Assembly: GCA_024401395.1 (NCBI GenBank) | Contig: JAKSLD010000009.1 | Span: 56,725 to 120,724, forward strand | Length of the DNA: 64,000 nt | Origin: Bacteroidales bacterium | Lineage (GTDB): Bacteria; Bacteroidota; Bacteroidia; Bacteroidales; Marinilabiliaceae | Direction: 5' to 3' | Part shown: positions 1 through 7,614 of the stretch, piece by piece | How the letters are laid out: each line of letters opens with the position of its first letter | Position numbering within the stretch: position 1 is the first letter of the stretch | The notes under the pieces: generated by a model | Database searches by the model: none | What the model was told of the DNA's origin: nothing | Seen by the model: the letters and a program-made list of their open reading frames with translations, nothing else | Program-made: the position numbers and the translations under genes

Positions 1-1081
1 TATCCCAAACATCATCTTCACCCAAATTGTAGTCTTGTGCATATTTCAAGAACCGAATCAAAAAAGAATTCATGATGTCGGTTTCAAGATTGCACAGCTG
101 TTTCATCTTCTTCGATAATCTATCGCTCTTTACTTCATGACCATCTACTATCGTATATATATCACCAGATGTTACCTGCTTGTAAAATTTCGAATAGAGT
201 AGCATATTCTCCATCTCACTTTTTCTGTCGTGCCCCTCCATGTATCTTTTCCACTCAAAGTACAATAAATTAGTTTTAACAGGTCTCTTGAGCTGTTCAA
301 CGATGGTAATATAATCACGCAAGAACATAGTTGGTTCCCCATTGGTAGCCTCCTCAATCTTCTGCCAAAAATTTTTATAACATATTTCTTGTTCTTCACC
401 TGGAAGTGACATTAAAAGATAGTTTCGAATCTTGTCCGCTTCAGATAGCGCTAATCCTGTAGAATTAAGACTTTCAAATATTAATTGAGGATCATCGTTT
501 TCTTGAAGGTCTATGCTAATAATGTGTAGTCTGTCGATTGCAGACGATAGTTCGTCGAATGTAAATAATGATGGTTCTGCTTTGAAACGATCATAGAAAT
601 ACTTGAAATTGCGAGTGACTTTTGAATTGTCAATATACTTTGACTCGTCTTGTCCAAATAGCCTGTCAAAAGCTTCTTGATCTTTTTCAATAGGAACCAA
701 CTTGATTTTGCGTGCTGTATTCTGGCATGATTTTGCCATGAGATAGATATCCATCAAGTCATCAAGTTGCCCTTCATCACCTACTTTCATATACCCATCC
801 TTTACTGCTTTAATGGCAGCAAGGATTAGCAATGATGTAGTAGTTAATCGTTGTTGTCCATCAATAATCAATCTATTTCTTCCTGCAGAATCCGCAGGAG
901 CAGAAACGATAGAACCGAAAAAATGAGATGGTCTATTACTATCTTTCAACTTTATAAGATCAGCTAAAAGTTGAGCACAATTGTCTATTTTCCAATCATA
1001 GTTACGCTGATAAACAGGAATAATGAGTTGCATTCTCTTCCCTTCAATAAAATCAGATAATGGCATTGCTTGTCCTAACAT
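1..1081 (-). CDS. DUF262 (GmrSD N-terminal type) protein, 3' end cut by window edge
   Basis: Reading from the ATG at 1081 on the minus strand gives an open frame of at least 360 codons that runs off the window. The N-terminus has the DUF262 hallmarks: PVYQRNYDW near residue 22, IDGQQRLTT near residue 72, and further on IFESLNSTGLALSEADKIRN. DUF262 is the ParB/sulfiredoxin-like nucleotide-binding half of GmrSD-type type IV restriction enzymes; standalone or DUF1524-fused forms are common in defence and accessory islands. The HNH-like C-terminal half, if present, lies outside the window, so nuclease function cannot be judged. It is transcribed in the same direction as the HIRAN gene upstream of it, 69 bp away. 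The family call is firm; a defence role is inference. Confidence 0.85.
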   Translation of the reverse strand, partial: MLGQAMPLSDFIEGKRMQLIIPVYQRNYDWKIDNCAQLLADLIKLKDSNRPSHFFGSIVSAPADSAGRNRLIIDGQQRLTTTSLLILAAIKAVKDGYMKVGDEGQLDDLMDIYLMAKSCQNTARKIKLVPIEKDQEAFDRLFGQDESKYIDNSKVTRNFKYFYDRFKAEPSLFTFDELSSAIDRLHIISIDLQENDDPQLIFESLNSTGLALSEADKIRNYLLMSLPGEEQEICYKNFWQKIEEATNGEPTMFLRDYITIVEQLKRPVKTNLLYFEWKRYMEGHDRKSEMENMLLYSKFYKQVTSGDIYTIVDGHEVKSDRLSKKMKQLCNLETDIMNSFLIRFLKYAQDYNLGEDDVWD

Positions 1082-1150
1082 AGTATAGCTGTGTTTTTAT
1101 TTATATATCACAATTGTGCTTTATACAAATACAAATATATGAAAATCTCC

Positions 1151-1540
1151 CTATTCCACCATCCACACCTTAGCATCTATCTTTAGCCATTCATTCTTCC
1201 ACTTAGTATCTGTCACTCTACATACGAACGCTTTGCCGGCGTCCATCAGTCGGGCTACGATGAGATTCAGGTCTCTTGGGACCCAGCCTATGCGGTCGTG
1301 GTCAAGATAGATGCCTATGGCGTACTCGTCGTGCTTGTTGTCGGGGTCGCGCTGCATCTTTAGTATAGTGCCTTCTACCAACAGTGGGGCTAGTTCGTTG
1401 ATCTTCTTGCAAAAGGTGGTGCCTGCTACCGTGATGTCTAGCAGGAATATCTCTCTGGTAAATGGTGCCAGTCCGCCAGACCCTGCATTGCCACTCAGTA
1501 GGGCCATCAGTTCTGGACTTACTGCTACTATCTCTCCCAT
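1151..1540 (-). CDS. HIRAN domain protein
   Basis: A 129-residue protein that is almost entirely a HIRAN domain. From about residue 32 it shows DITVAGTTF, then a stretch rich in hydrophobic residues, QRDPDNKHDEYAIGIY and RIGWVPRDLN, which match the HIRAN pattern of a conserved xDPxNxyDxxAI segment followed by igyvP. HIRAN domains bind 3' ends of single-stranded DNA and occur alone or fused to helicases and nucleases; small standalone forms are frequent in Bacteroidetes. It follows the J-like gene with only 2 bp between that gene's stop and this ATG, so the two are almost certainly one transcript. Its exact role is unknown. Confidence 0.8.
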   Translation of the reverse strand: MGEIVAVSPELMALLSGNAGSGGLAPFTREIFLLDITVAGTTFCKKINELAPLLVEGTILKMQRDPDNKHDEYAIGIYLDHDRIGWVPRDLNLIVARLMDAGKAFVCRVTDTKWKNEWLKIDAKVWMVE

Positions 1541-1542
1541 AT

Positions 1543-2337
1543 TTATAGCGTTGTTTGTAAGTTAAACCTCTCTTCATACATCTTCTTCTGTGCTTCCAAC
1601 TGCTCGCGCTCCTTCATTAGCTCATTGCGCTCATTGGTTATCCACTCCTCATCGCTAAGCTTATCACGATGGTCGAATGGGAAGGTGCTGTTGAGTTTCT
1701 CTATGTCGGCTCGCATTTGCGCAATCTGACCTTCTAGTCGCTCTATCATCTCGTCAAGAGTCTCTTTCTTTGCCACCAGGTCGTCTATATCAGCATCAAT
1801 ATCTATCCTCATCACTATCTCACGCAGCATAGGCAAGTTGAGGCTGCGATATGCTGCCTGACCTTGGATGTAGAGGTCGACCATCCGTTGGTCTTGGCTA
1901 GGATGCAAATCCGGATGAAGTCGCTTTACGAGCAAACGGTATAAATCCTTCAGTTCCTTGATGTCATCTACAGAAATGGACTCAGCTTCGCGAGCCGCCT
2001 TGACGGCCTGTGCCTGGTGCTGAACCATCTTGTAGTAATCCTCTAAGCGAGCGGAGACAATGTTGACAATAGAATCCACATCGGGCATTTCTCCTCTGTT
2101 GATAGATGCCTGAGCCAATTCGACTTTCATCTTCAAAGCTCTCACCTCCACGGACAACTTGAAGCACTCGTACTTCAACTGGCCGATGAGTTTGATATAT
2201 CGGATGTTCAAATCGCTCATCTCCACATTGAGCATCTGGTCTTTCTGTGTAAATAGCGCCAGATACTCCTGTCGCAGTTCCTCGACTCTCTTACGCTTTG
2301 CCTCTACCTCGGGACTGATAATCAACTCTCTTCCCAT
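1543..2337 (-). CDS. Coiled-coil protein with J-domain-like HPD motif
   Basis: Charged, mostly helical protein of about 264 residues. A central segment, LYRLLVKRLHPDLHPSQ, carries the HPD signature of DnaJ-type J domains, set between long predicted coiled coils (residues about 5-60 and 200-255). No signal peptide or membrane segment. An upstream ATG at 2358 would add seven codons, but the only good -7 box (TAAATTTG, 2356-2363) overlaps that ATG and would start transcription downstream of it, so the start at 2337 (MGRELI) is preferred. It is the first gene of a tight pair with the HIRAN gene. A J-like module suggests Hsp70 recruitment or a structural mimic; the function is not known. Confidence 0.7.
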   Translation of the reverse strand: MGRELIISPEVEAKRKRVEELRQEYLALFTQKDQMLNVEMSDLNIRYIKLIGQLKYECFKLSVEVRALKMKVELAQASINRGEMPDVDSIVNIVSARLEDYYKMVQHQAQAVKAAREAESISVDDIKELKDLYRLLVKRLHPDLHPSQDQRMVDLYIQGQAAYRSLNLPMLREIVMRIDIDADIDDLVAKKETLDEMIERLEGQIAQMRADIEKLNSTFPFDHRDKLSDEEWITNERNELMKEREQLEAQKKMYEERFNLQTTL

Positions 2338-2355
2338 AGTACAAATCATTTTCTG

Positions 2356-2363
2356 CAAATTTA
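2356..2363 (-). promoter_or_regulatory. -7 box of the J-like/HIRAN operon
   Basis: TAAATTTG on the minus strand fits the Bacteroidetes -7 consensus TAnnTTTG. Transcription would begin near 2349, giving a leader of about 12 nt before the ATG at 2337. No convincing -33 element is seen at the usual spacing. Confidence 0.55.
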
Positions 2364-2411
2364 TTACGACATTGTGCCAAACAGTTACCTATCAACAGAA
2401 AAGTTGATGAA

Positions 2412-2432
2412 TTTCATGGTAATTCCATGAAA
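2412..2432. promoter_or_regulatory. Perfect palindrome TTTCATGG-N5-CCATGAAA
   Basis: Eight-base arms (2412-2419 and 2425-2432) around TAATT, about 60-80 bp upstream of the predicted start of the J-like/HIRAN transcript and just outside the left edge of repeat block A. The arm length and short spacer suit a dimeric regulator. Which protein binds is unknown. Confidence 0.4.
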
Positions 2433-2469
2433 AGCAGCCTTGATACTTTGTGCCGACGGGATAGTTTCA

Positions 2470-2536
2470 GCATTTGTAGTCTCAGTCTACACTCACTCTA
2501 CACTCGGGGAACACCCTTTTTCATCGTAATTTTTTG
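2470..2536 (-). repeat. Dispersed repeat, copy 1 (core ATTACGATGAAMAAGG)
   Basis: On the minus strand this reads A-rich tract, ATTACGATGAAAAAGGGTG, then TTCCCCGAGTGTAGAGTGAG. It is one of seven copies in the window (others at 20641, 20772, 36392, 38081, 55940, 61254). It encodes a short frame M-K-K-G-V-P-R-V-stop. This copy lies inside repeat block A. Confidence 0.8.
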
Positions 2537-2617
2537 TTTAAGATACTGTATTCTATCAACAGCCGACTTGTTTGTCTTTGTTGACGGTGCAAATATATAA
2601 TGACTGTTTAGGGCGGT

Positions 2618-2673
2618 GGCGCGTTCTGGCGCGTTCTGGCGCAATTTGGCGCAATTTGGCGCGTTTTGGCGCG
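2618..2673 (+). repeat. GGCGC iterons, left side of block A (six units, 10-bp period)
   Basis: Consecutive units GGCGCGTTCT, GGCGCGTTCT, GGCGCAATTT, GGCGCAATTT, GGCGCGTTTT and GGCGCG, spaced by exactly 10 bp, about one helical turn. The same motif recurs inverted at 3553-3582. Such phased arrays usually bind several copies of one protein on one face of the DNA. Confidence 0.75.
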
Positions 2674-2939
2674 ATTGTCAACTTTTTTCAGTAATATTTG
2701 CAGTCCGTGATGGATATGATGTTTGCAAAAAGCCCCCTCTAGAATCTATCCCTATGAAAATCCTAACTCTCTCTACCCCCTTCTTTCCTCCTTCGCTCTT
2801 ATAACGCTCTTATAACGCTCCCTTAATACAGACACTACTCTCACGCTCTCCTTCAATCTCATCTTTTCTTTCGTTTATCCAAATTCCGCAAATCTCTCAA
2901 CCCTGCAATCCCAAAAATCTCTCAATCTCAAACCGCCAT

Positions 2940-3530
2940 AATCCGCCTAGAATAGTTCCTTAAATTCCCTGAATCTGCGTGAGATATATCCCAAACGGCG
3001 ATAGCCAGAATCCGTATCAATCCGTATGAGATAAAATCCCTTTAATCCCTGAATCCGTGAGAGATACCCCCAAATCGGCGATAGTCAGAATCCGTATCAA
3101 TCCGTATGGGATAAAATCCCTTAAATCCCCTGAATCTGCGTGAGATACCCCCAAATCGGCGATAGCCAGAATCCGTAACAATCCGTATGGGATAAAATCC
3201 CTAGAATCCCCTGAATCCGTGAGAGATACCCCCAAATCGGCGATAGTCAGAATCCGTATCAATCCGTATGGGATAAAATCCCTTAAATCCCCTGAATCTG
3301 CGTGAGATACCCCCAAATCGGCGATAGCCAGAATCCGTAACAATCCGTATGGGATAAAATCCCTAGAATCCCCTGAATCTGCGTGAGATATATCTCAAAT
3401 CGGCGATAGTCAGAATCCGTATCAATCCGTATGGGATAAAATCCCTAGAATTCCCTGAATCCGTGTGAGATACCCCCAAATCGGCGATAGCCAGAATCCG
3501 TATCAATCCGTATGAGATATACCCCCAAAC
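2940..3530. repeat. 81-bp tandem repeat array, seven units
   Basis: Counting from the motif ATAGYCAGAATCCGT, units begin at 3001, 3081, 3162, 3243, 3324, 3406 and 3487, i.e. 80-82 bp apart. Two adjacent pairs (3081-3242 and 3243-3405) are nearly identical, so a 162-bp double unit was copied recently. Each unit contains GGGATAAAATCCC, a small inverted repeat. Because 81 is divisible by three, the minus strand shows a spurious repeated 27-residue frame that breaks at the 82-bp unit. There are no unique spacers, so this is not a CRISPR array. Confidence 0.85.
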
Positions 3531-3552
3531 TTAGAGCCCTTTCAAAAAAATC

Positions 3553-3582
3553 GCGCCAAATCGCGCCAGAACGCGCCAAATC
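3553..3582 (-). repeat. GGCGC iterons, right side of block A (three inverted units)
   Basis: GCGCCAAATC, GCGCCAGAAC, GCGCCAAATC in strict 10-bp steps: the reverse complement of the left-hand iterons. The identical three-unit array is at 36978-37007 in block B. Confidence 0.75.
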
Positions 3583-3634
3583 GGGACACCGCCGTTTTGG
3601 ACTGTATTATATTTGCACCGCCAAACTTGATATA

Positions 3635-3760
3635 TCAGTCGTACATCTCCCAAGCCTGGCGGTGTGCTGTCTTTAGGGCAATGCGGAGACTTTCGCCGCT
3701 TCCTGCGCTAACTTCTAGCCTGTAGCTCTCAGCGGTAATCGTCAGCTTTTTTATTGCCCG
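3635..3760 (-). pseudogene. Remnant of a WYL-domain regulator gene (3' end)
   Basis: From the stop at 3635-3637 to about 3700 the sequence matches the last codons of the intact WYL gene at 37060-37962 (same ending M-Y-D-stop). Similarity then fades; a short match around TAGCCTGTAGC...AGCGGTAA near 3718-3742 suggests the original gene continued here and has decayed by deletions. No open frame remains. It shows that block A once lay downstream of a WYL gene, as block B still does. Confidence 0.65.
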
Positions 3761-3843
3761 CCCCAATGGCTAGCCGCGATTGATTACCTGTAAAGCACAA
3801 CTAGTTTTATGAATTATTAGCATAATGCCATGAAAGAATGTAG

Positions 3844-3851
3844 TAACTTTG
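3844..3851 (+). promoter_or_regulatory. -7 box of the DMT transporter gene
   Basis: TAACTTTG, matching TAnnTTTG, 22 bp before the ATG at 3874. No clear -33 element. Confidence 0.5.
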
Positions 3852-3873
3852 CCGCACAAACAATAGCGATAAT

Positions 3874-4773
3874 ATGTGGGCTTTTTTAGCACTTCTCTCT
3901 GCCCTGTGTCTGGGCATTTATGATGTTTTGAGGAAGTATTCTCTCAAGCAGAACGCCGTATTGCCTGTTCTCCTCGGGTCGACATTCACTTCTAGTGTCA
4001 TGCTGCTTCCTCTTCTTATTCTGTCTCAGACAGGTGTGATCTCTGAAGATGCATTCTACTACATCCCTGCAATTTCTTTTCACGACCATCTGCTGCTGGT
4101 CAACAAGGCTGCTATAGTCCTTGGTTCTTGGGTGTTTGTATACTATGGTCTGCGCGATTTGCCTCTGTCTATTGTGTCGCCTATCCGTGCTACAGCGCCT
4201 ATATGGACCCTCATAGGTGCCCTTGTCATATTCCAGGAACGTCCTAACGGCATTCAATGGCTGGGTCTTGTGGTGACGCTTGCTTTCTTCTTCTTGTTTA
4301 GTTTCGCAGGAAAGCGCGAGGGCATCAACTTCAAGAACAACCGCGCAGTGTGGTTCGTCGTGATAGGTACTCTCATCGGTTCGTGTTCGGCTCTTTATGA
4401 CAAGTTCTTGGTTCGTGAGGCTGATATACCGCGTACGGCTATACTGTGCTATTATTCTTTCTATCAATTCTTGTTGGTAATACCTTTGCTGTTCATAATA
4501 TGGTATCCTAACAGGACCAAGCAGCCTTTCCGTTGGGTGTCGACTATCCCTGCTATCGGTGTCGTCATCATTATAGCCGATTTTGTCTATTATGGCGCCA
4601 TCGCTGCACCAGATGCTCTGATTTCGCTCATCTCTCCATTGAGACGTTCTAATGCGCTCGTTGCATTCTTGATGGCATATTTCTTTTTCCACGAACGTAA
4701 TATGCTTAGAAAGGGGCTCTGTCTGCTAGGTATTCTTACTGGTATCGCCATCATAGTGATGGGTTCTATCTAG
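3874..4773 (+). CDS. EamA/DMT-superfamily membrane transporter
   Basis: A 299-residue protein with about ten hydrophobic segments in two similar halves, the usual layout of the drug/metabolite transporter superfamily. Recognisable features are the opening FLALLSALCLGIYDVLRK, the first-half signature SPIRATAPIWTLIGALVIFQERP and the matching second-half end SPLRRSNALVAFLMAYFFFHER, where a conserved Glu ends TM9. It acts in the inner membrane; the substrate cannot be told from sequence. A promoter box lies just upstream, and the next gene begins 28 bp after the stop with its own promoter. Confidence 0.85.
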   Translation: MWAFLALLSALCLGIYDVLRKYSLKQNAVLPVLLGSTFTSSVMLLPLLILSQTGVISEDAFYYIPAISFHDHLLLVNKAAIVLGSWVFVYYGLRDLPLSIVSPIRATAPIWTLIGALVIFQERPNGIQWLGLVVTLAFFFLFSFAGKREGINFKNNRAVWFVVIGTLIGSCSALYDKFLVREADIPRTAILCYYSFYQFLLVIPLLFIIWYPNRTKQPFRWVSTIPAIGVVIIIADFVYYGAIAAPDALISLISPLRRSNALVAFLMAYFFFHERNMLRKGLCLLGILTGIAIIVMGSI

Positions 4774-4786
4774 TGAAGATTTTTAT

Positions 4787-4794
4787 TATCTTTG
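4787..4794 (+). promoter_or_regulatory. -7 box giving a near-leaderless transcript
   Basis: TATCTTTG ends 7 bp before the ATG at 4802, so the mRNA would carry only about 3-4 nt of leader. Confidence 0.5.
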
Positions 4795-4801
4795 CCTCGC
4801 A

Positions 4802-5662
4802 ATGAAAAAGAATAACATCATACTTATTATAGCCGGAGTAATCGCTCTGATTTTTATCGGCTTGTATTTCAACAGCCGTTCAGAAATGGCTGAAATGGAG
4901 GAGGTCTTCACGGAGGAGAAGGAGTTGCTCATCACGGAGTATCAGGATCTATATACCGACTTCGACTCTCTGCGTTCAAATAATACTGAATTGGAACAGC
5001 AGCTGCAGCAGGAGCGCGATCGTGTGGCTCAGCTTCAGGACGAACTGCGTACAGTGAAGGCTTCTAATGCCCGTCGTATCAAGGAACTTCAGACGGAGCT
5101 GACCACTATGCGTGGCGTGATGCGTAGCTTCGTATTCCAGATAGATTCATTGAACCAGACTAATGAGAAACTCAAGAAGGATAACGAAGGTATGCGTAAG
5201 CAGATCGCTAGCGCACGAAAGGCTGAGGCAGAACTGAAGGAGCAGAACGAGGCTCTGACCGGTAAGGTGCAGCTGGCTGCACGTCTGGAGACTCGCGATG
5301 TAAGGGGTACAGGTCTTACATCTAAGGAAAAGGAGAGTAATAAGATTAGTAGAATCACTAAACTGAAGGTTAGCTTTACTATTCTCAAGAATATTACTAG
5401 TGAAACGGGTATGCGTACGGTGTACCTTCGCATCGAACGACCAGATGGTCAGCTCTTGATGCACTCGAAGAATGATACATTCAAGTTTGAAGATCAGCAG
5501 CTCAATTTCTCTGCTAAGAGAAGCATTGAGTATGGCGGTCAGGAAACTCCGGCATACATAGTGTACGACGTTGACTCGGGCGAACTTATGAATGGCGAAT
5601 ATGGAATAGAATTATTCACAGATGGTGAACTAATCGGTAACGGCAAGTTCTCTCTTAATTAA
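4802..5662 (+). CDS. Membrane-anchored coiled-coil protein of unknown function
   Basis: A 286-residue protein with a single N-terminal hydrophobic anchor (residues about 4-23, IILIIAGVIALIFIGLYF). A long heptad-rich coiled coil follows (about 30-175), then a compact C-terminal region (about 185-286) with alternating hydrophobic strands such as LKVSFTILKN and ELFTDGELIGNGKFSLN, which looks like a small beta domain. It probably sits in the inner membrane with the coil in the periplasm. Related proteins in Bacteroidetes are annotated only as hypothetical. It lies 32 bp upstream of the DEAD-box helicase gene in the same direction. Confidence 0.65.
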   Translation: MKKNNIILIIAGVIALIFIGLYFNSRSEMAEMEEVFTEEKELLITEYQDLYTDFDSLRSNNTELEQQLQQERDRVAQLQDELRTVKASNARRIKELQTELTTMRGVMRSFVFQIDSLNQTNEKLKKDNEGMRKQIASARKAEAELKEQNEALTGKVQLAARLETRDVRGTGLTSKEKESNKISRITKLKVSFTILKNITSETGMRTVYLRIERPDGQLLMHSKNDTFKFEDQQLNFSAKRSIEYGGQETPAYIVYDVDSGELMNGEYGIELFTDGELIGNGKFSLN

Positions 5663-5694
5663 TACATCTTATCAACTAATTTAACCCATGCGAC

Positions 5695-7596
5695 ATGGAA
5701 GAAACAAAAACATTGACTTTTGACGAACTTGGCCTTAGCGAGGAATTGCTTGAAGCTGTAAAGAGTAAGGGTTTTGAGACCCCGACACCAGTTCAGGCAC
5801 GCACTATTCCGGAGATTCTCAATCACGGACGTGATATCATATCTCTTGCCCAGACTGGTACAGGAAAGACTGCGGCATTCGGATTGCCTATTGTGCAGTT
5901 GGCTGATGATAGGACTTCGCAGACTCAGGCTCTGATTCTTAGCCCTACTCGCGAGCTGTGTCTTCAGATAGCAAAAGACTTGAAGAGTTTCGCTGCAACA
6001 CGTGAACGTATTCAGATCATTCCTGTATATGGCGGTAGCGATATCAAGTCTCAGCTTAAGGCGCTCAAGGGTCCTGCTCAGATTGTTGTAGGAACCCCAG
6101 GCCGTGTAATCGACCTCATAGAGCGTGGTAGCCTTAAGATTGGAAATATACGTTGGCTTGTACTTGACGAGGCCGACGAGATGCTTAATATGGGTTTCAA
6201 GGATGACCTTGAGACTATCCTATCTTCTACACCAGAGGAGCGTCAGACTCTTCTGTTCTCCGCTACAATGCCTCCTTTCATCGCTAAGGTGACTGGTCAG
6301 TATATGAAGGACCCGATGGAGATAAAGATTGGTCGTACCAATGAGGGCGCGTCTACAGTGGAGCATCACTATTATGTGGTAAAGGCTCAGGATCGCTATG
6401 CTGCCCTTAAGCGCATAGTGGATATGGTTCCAGATATATATGGTATCGTATTCTGCCGCACTCGCCAGGAGACAAAGGAGGTGGCAGATAAGCTTATAGC
6501 TGATGGCTATAATGCTGATGCTCTTCATGGCGACCTGTCGCAGGCACAGCGTGATATGGTGATGCAGAGATTCCGCATCAAGCACTTGCAGCTGCTCGTG
6601 GCTACTGATGTGGCTGCCCGTGGTATTGATGTGACAGAGCTTACTCATGTAATCAACTATAATCTTCCTGATGACCCGGAGGTGTATATCCACCGAAGCG
6701 GACGTACTGGTCGTGCTGGTAAGAAGGGTATCAGTGTGTCTATCGTTCATACGCGCGAACTTAATCGTATCAAACTGATATCTAAGGTCAGCCATAAGGA
6801 GTTTACTCGCGTAATGGTTCCTACGGCTGAGGAGATCTGTCAAGCAAAACTTCACCATTTCATCGAGGGCGTTGAGAATCAGCATGTCGAGACTGATGGC
6901 GCAATAGCTGCTCTTCTCCCTAAGGTTTATGAGCATCTTGCTAATCTCTCTAAAGAGGAGATAATTGCTAAGTTCGTATCTGTTGAGTTCGAGAGCGTTA
7001 ACCGTTATTATCAGAATGCGGAGGATCTCAATGTGGAGCTTGCTGAGGACCGTAAGAAGGGTAAGAAGGGCGATAAGGGTGAGAGACCTGGTATGCTCGA
7101 AGCTGAGGATACAGCACGTATATTCCTGAATATCGGTAAGATTGACCGTATCAAGGCTCAGGATATCATAGGTCTTATCAATGACTACACTCGTAAGTTG
7201 CCGCAGAAGGTCAATATCGGCCATATTGATATCAACCGCAACTTCTCTTTCGTTGAAGTAGATAAGCAGTGGGTGGGCGATATCATTGAGGCTATGAATG
7301 GTAAGTCTATCGATGGCTTTAAGCTGGTGGTTGAGGAGACAACGGCTCGTCCTGCTGGTAAGCCCGACCGTAAGGAGCATCGTGGAGGTGGCCGTCACGG
7401 AGAGGGTAGAGGTGACCGCAGTGAACGTCGCGACCGAGGCGAACACAGAAATGAGCGCCGCGACCGTGGTAATGATCGTCGCGAACGCCGAGGCGATAGA
7501 AACGACAGAGGCGACCGTGGCGACAGAGGTAATGATTTCAAGAGAGGCTCAAAAGATAGGAAACGCAACAGCGACCGTAAGGGCTCCAAGAAATAA
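5695..7596 (+). CDS. deaD: DEAD-box ATP-dependent RNA helicase
   Basis: 633 residues. The helicase core has the Q-motif region (TFDELGLSEELLEAV), AQTGTGKT (motif I), PTRELCLQI, TPGRVID, DEAD (motif II), SAT (motif III), ARGIDV and HRSGRTGRAG (motif VI). After the core come a linker and a DbpA-type RNA-binding domain (about residues 480-555, with RIFLNIGKID and VNIGHIDINRNFSFVEV). A strongly basic Arg/Gly/Asp-rich tail follows from about 560. This is the DeaD/CshA architecture: cytoplasmic RNA unwinding in ribosome assembly and RNA decay, often cold-linked. The tail probably gives non-specific RNA affinity. Confidence 0.95.
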   Translation: MEETKTLTFDELGLSEELLEAVKSKGFETPTPVQARTIPEILNHGRDIISLAQTGTGKTAAFGLPIVQLADDRTSQTQALILSPTRELCLQIAKDLKSFAATRERIQIIPVYGGSDIKSQLKALKGPAQIVVGTPGRVIDLIERGSLKIGNIRWLVLDEADEMLNMGFKDDLETILSSTPEERQTLLFSATMPPFIAKVTGQYMKDPMEIKIGRTNEGASTVEHHYYVVKAQDRYAALKRIVDMVPDIYGIVFCRTRQETKEVADKLIADGYNADALHGDLSQAQRDMVMQRFRIKHLQLLVATDVAARGIDVTELTHVINYNLPDDPEVYIHRSGRTGRAGKKGISVSIVHTRELNRIKLISKVSHKEFTRVMVPTAEEICQAKLHHFIEGVENQHVETDGAIAALLPKVYEHLANLSKEEIIAKFVSVEFESVNRYYQNAEDLNVELAEDRKKGKKGDKGERPGMLEAEDTARIFLNIGKIDRIKAQDIIGLINDYTRKLPQKVNIGHIDINRNFSFVEVDKQWVGDIIEAMNGKSIDGFKLVVEETTARPAGKPDRKEHRGGGRHGEGRGDRSERRDRGEHRNERRDRGNDRRERRGDRNDRGDRGDRGNDFKRGSKDRKRNSDRKGSKK

Positions 7597-7614
7597 GATC
7601 AGTATCTGTTTATC

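Larger units (their letters stand above)
2442..3700. repeat. Duplicated repeat block A (long copy)
   Basis: About 1.26 kb that matches 36374-37125 (block B) nearly base for base at both ends. Both copies begin at GATACTTTGTGCCGACGGG and end in the 3' part of a WYL gene. Order in A: a dispersed repeat (2470-2536); the inverted motif CGGTGCAAATATA (2585-2597); six 10-bp GGCGC iterons (2618-2673); a pyrimidine-rich stretch; seven 81-bp tandem repeats (about 2940-3530); three inverted GGCGC iterons (3553-3582); the second inverted motif (3608-3620); and the WYL remnant. Block B has one tandem unit and fewer iterons. The stretch holds no convincing gene. Confidence 0.85.

Noticed and set aside
2616..2804. 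62-residue plus-strand frame, with a similar one at 36504-36716
   Set aside because: Likeness follows from the DNA duplication. The surrounding non-coding bases are just as similar, and the N-terminal parts differ because of iteron number.
3017..3343. 108-residue minus-strand frame with 27-residue repeats
   Set aside because: It arises because the tandem unit is 81 bp. It breaks at the 82-bp unit, has no start context, and block B has no equivalent.
2940..3530. CRISPR array
   Set aside because: The units are contiguous 81-bp repeats without unique spacers, and no cas genes are present.
2585..3620. Transposon with terminal inverted repeats
   Set aside because: The inverted motifs lie inside a longer region of identity between the two copies, so they are not the ends of what was copied. 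No target duplication or transposase was seen.
3886..4692. 268-residue antisense frame over the DMT transporter gene
   Set aside because: It lies opposite a clear membrane transporter and has no recognisable domain; its composition is that of a reverse-strand shadow.
6220..7446. 408-residue antisense frame over the helicase gene
   Set aside because: A long shadow frame opposite a fully conserved DEAD-box gene, with no motif of its own.
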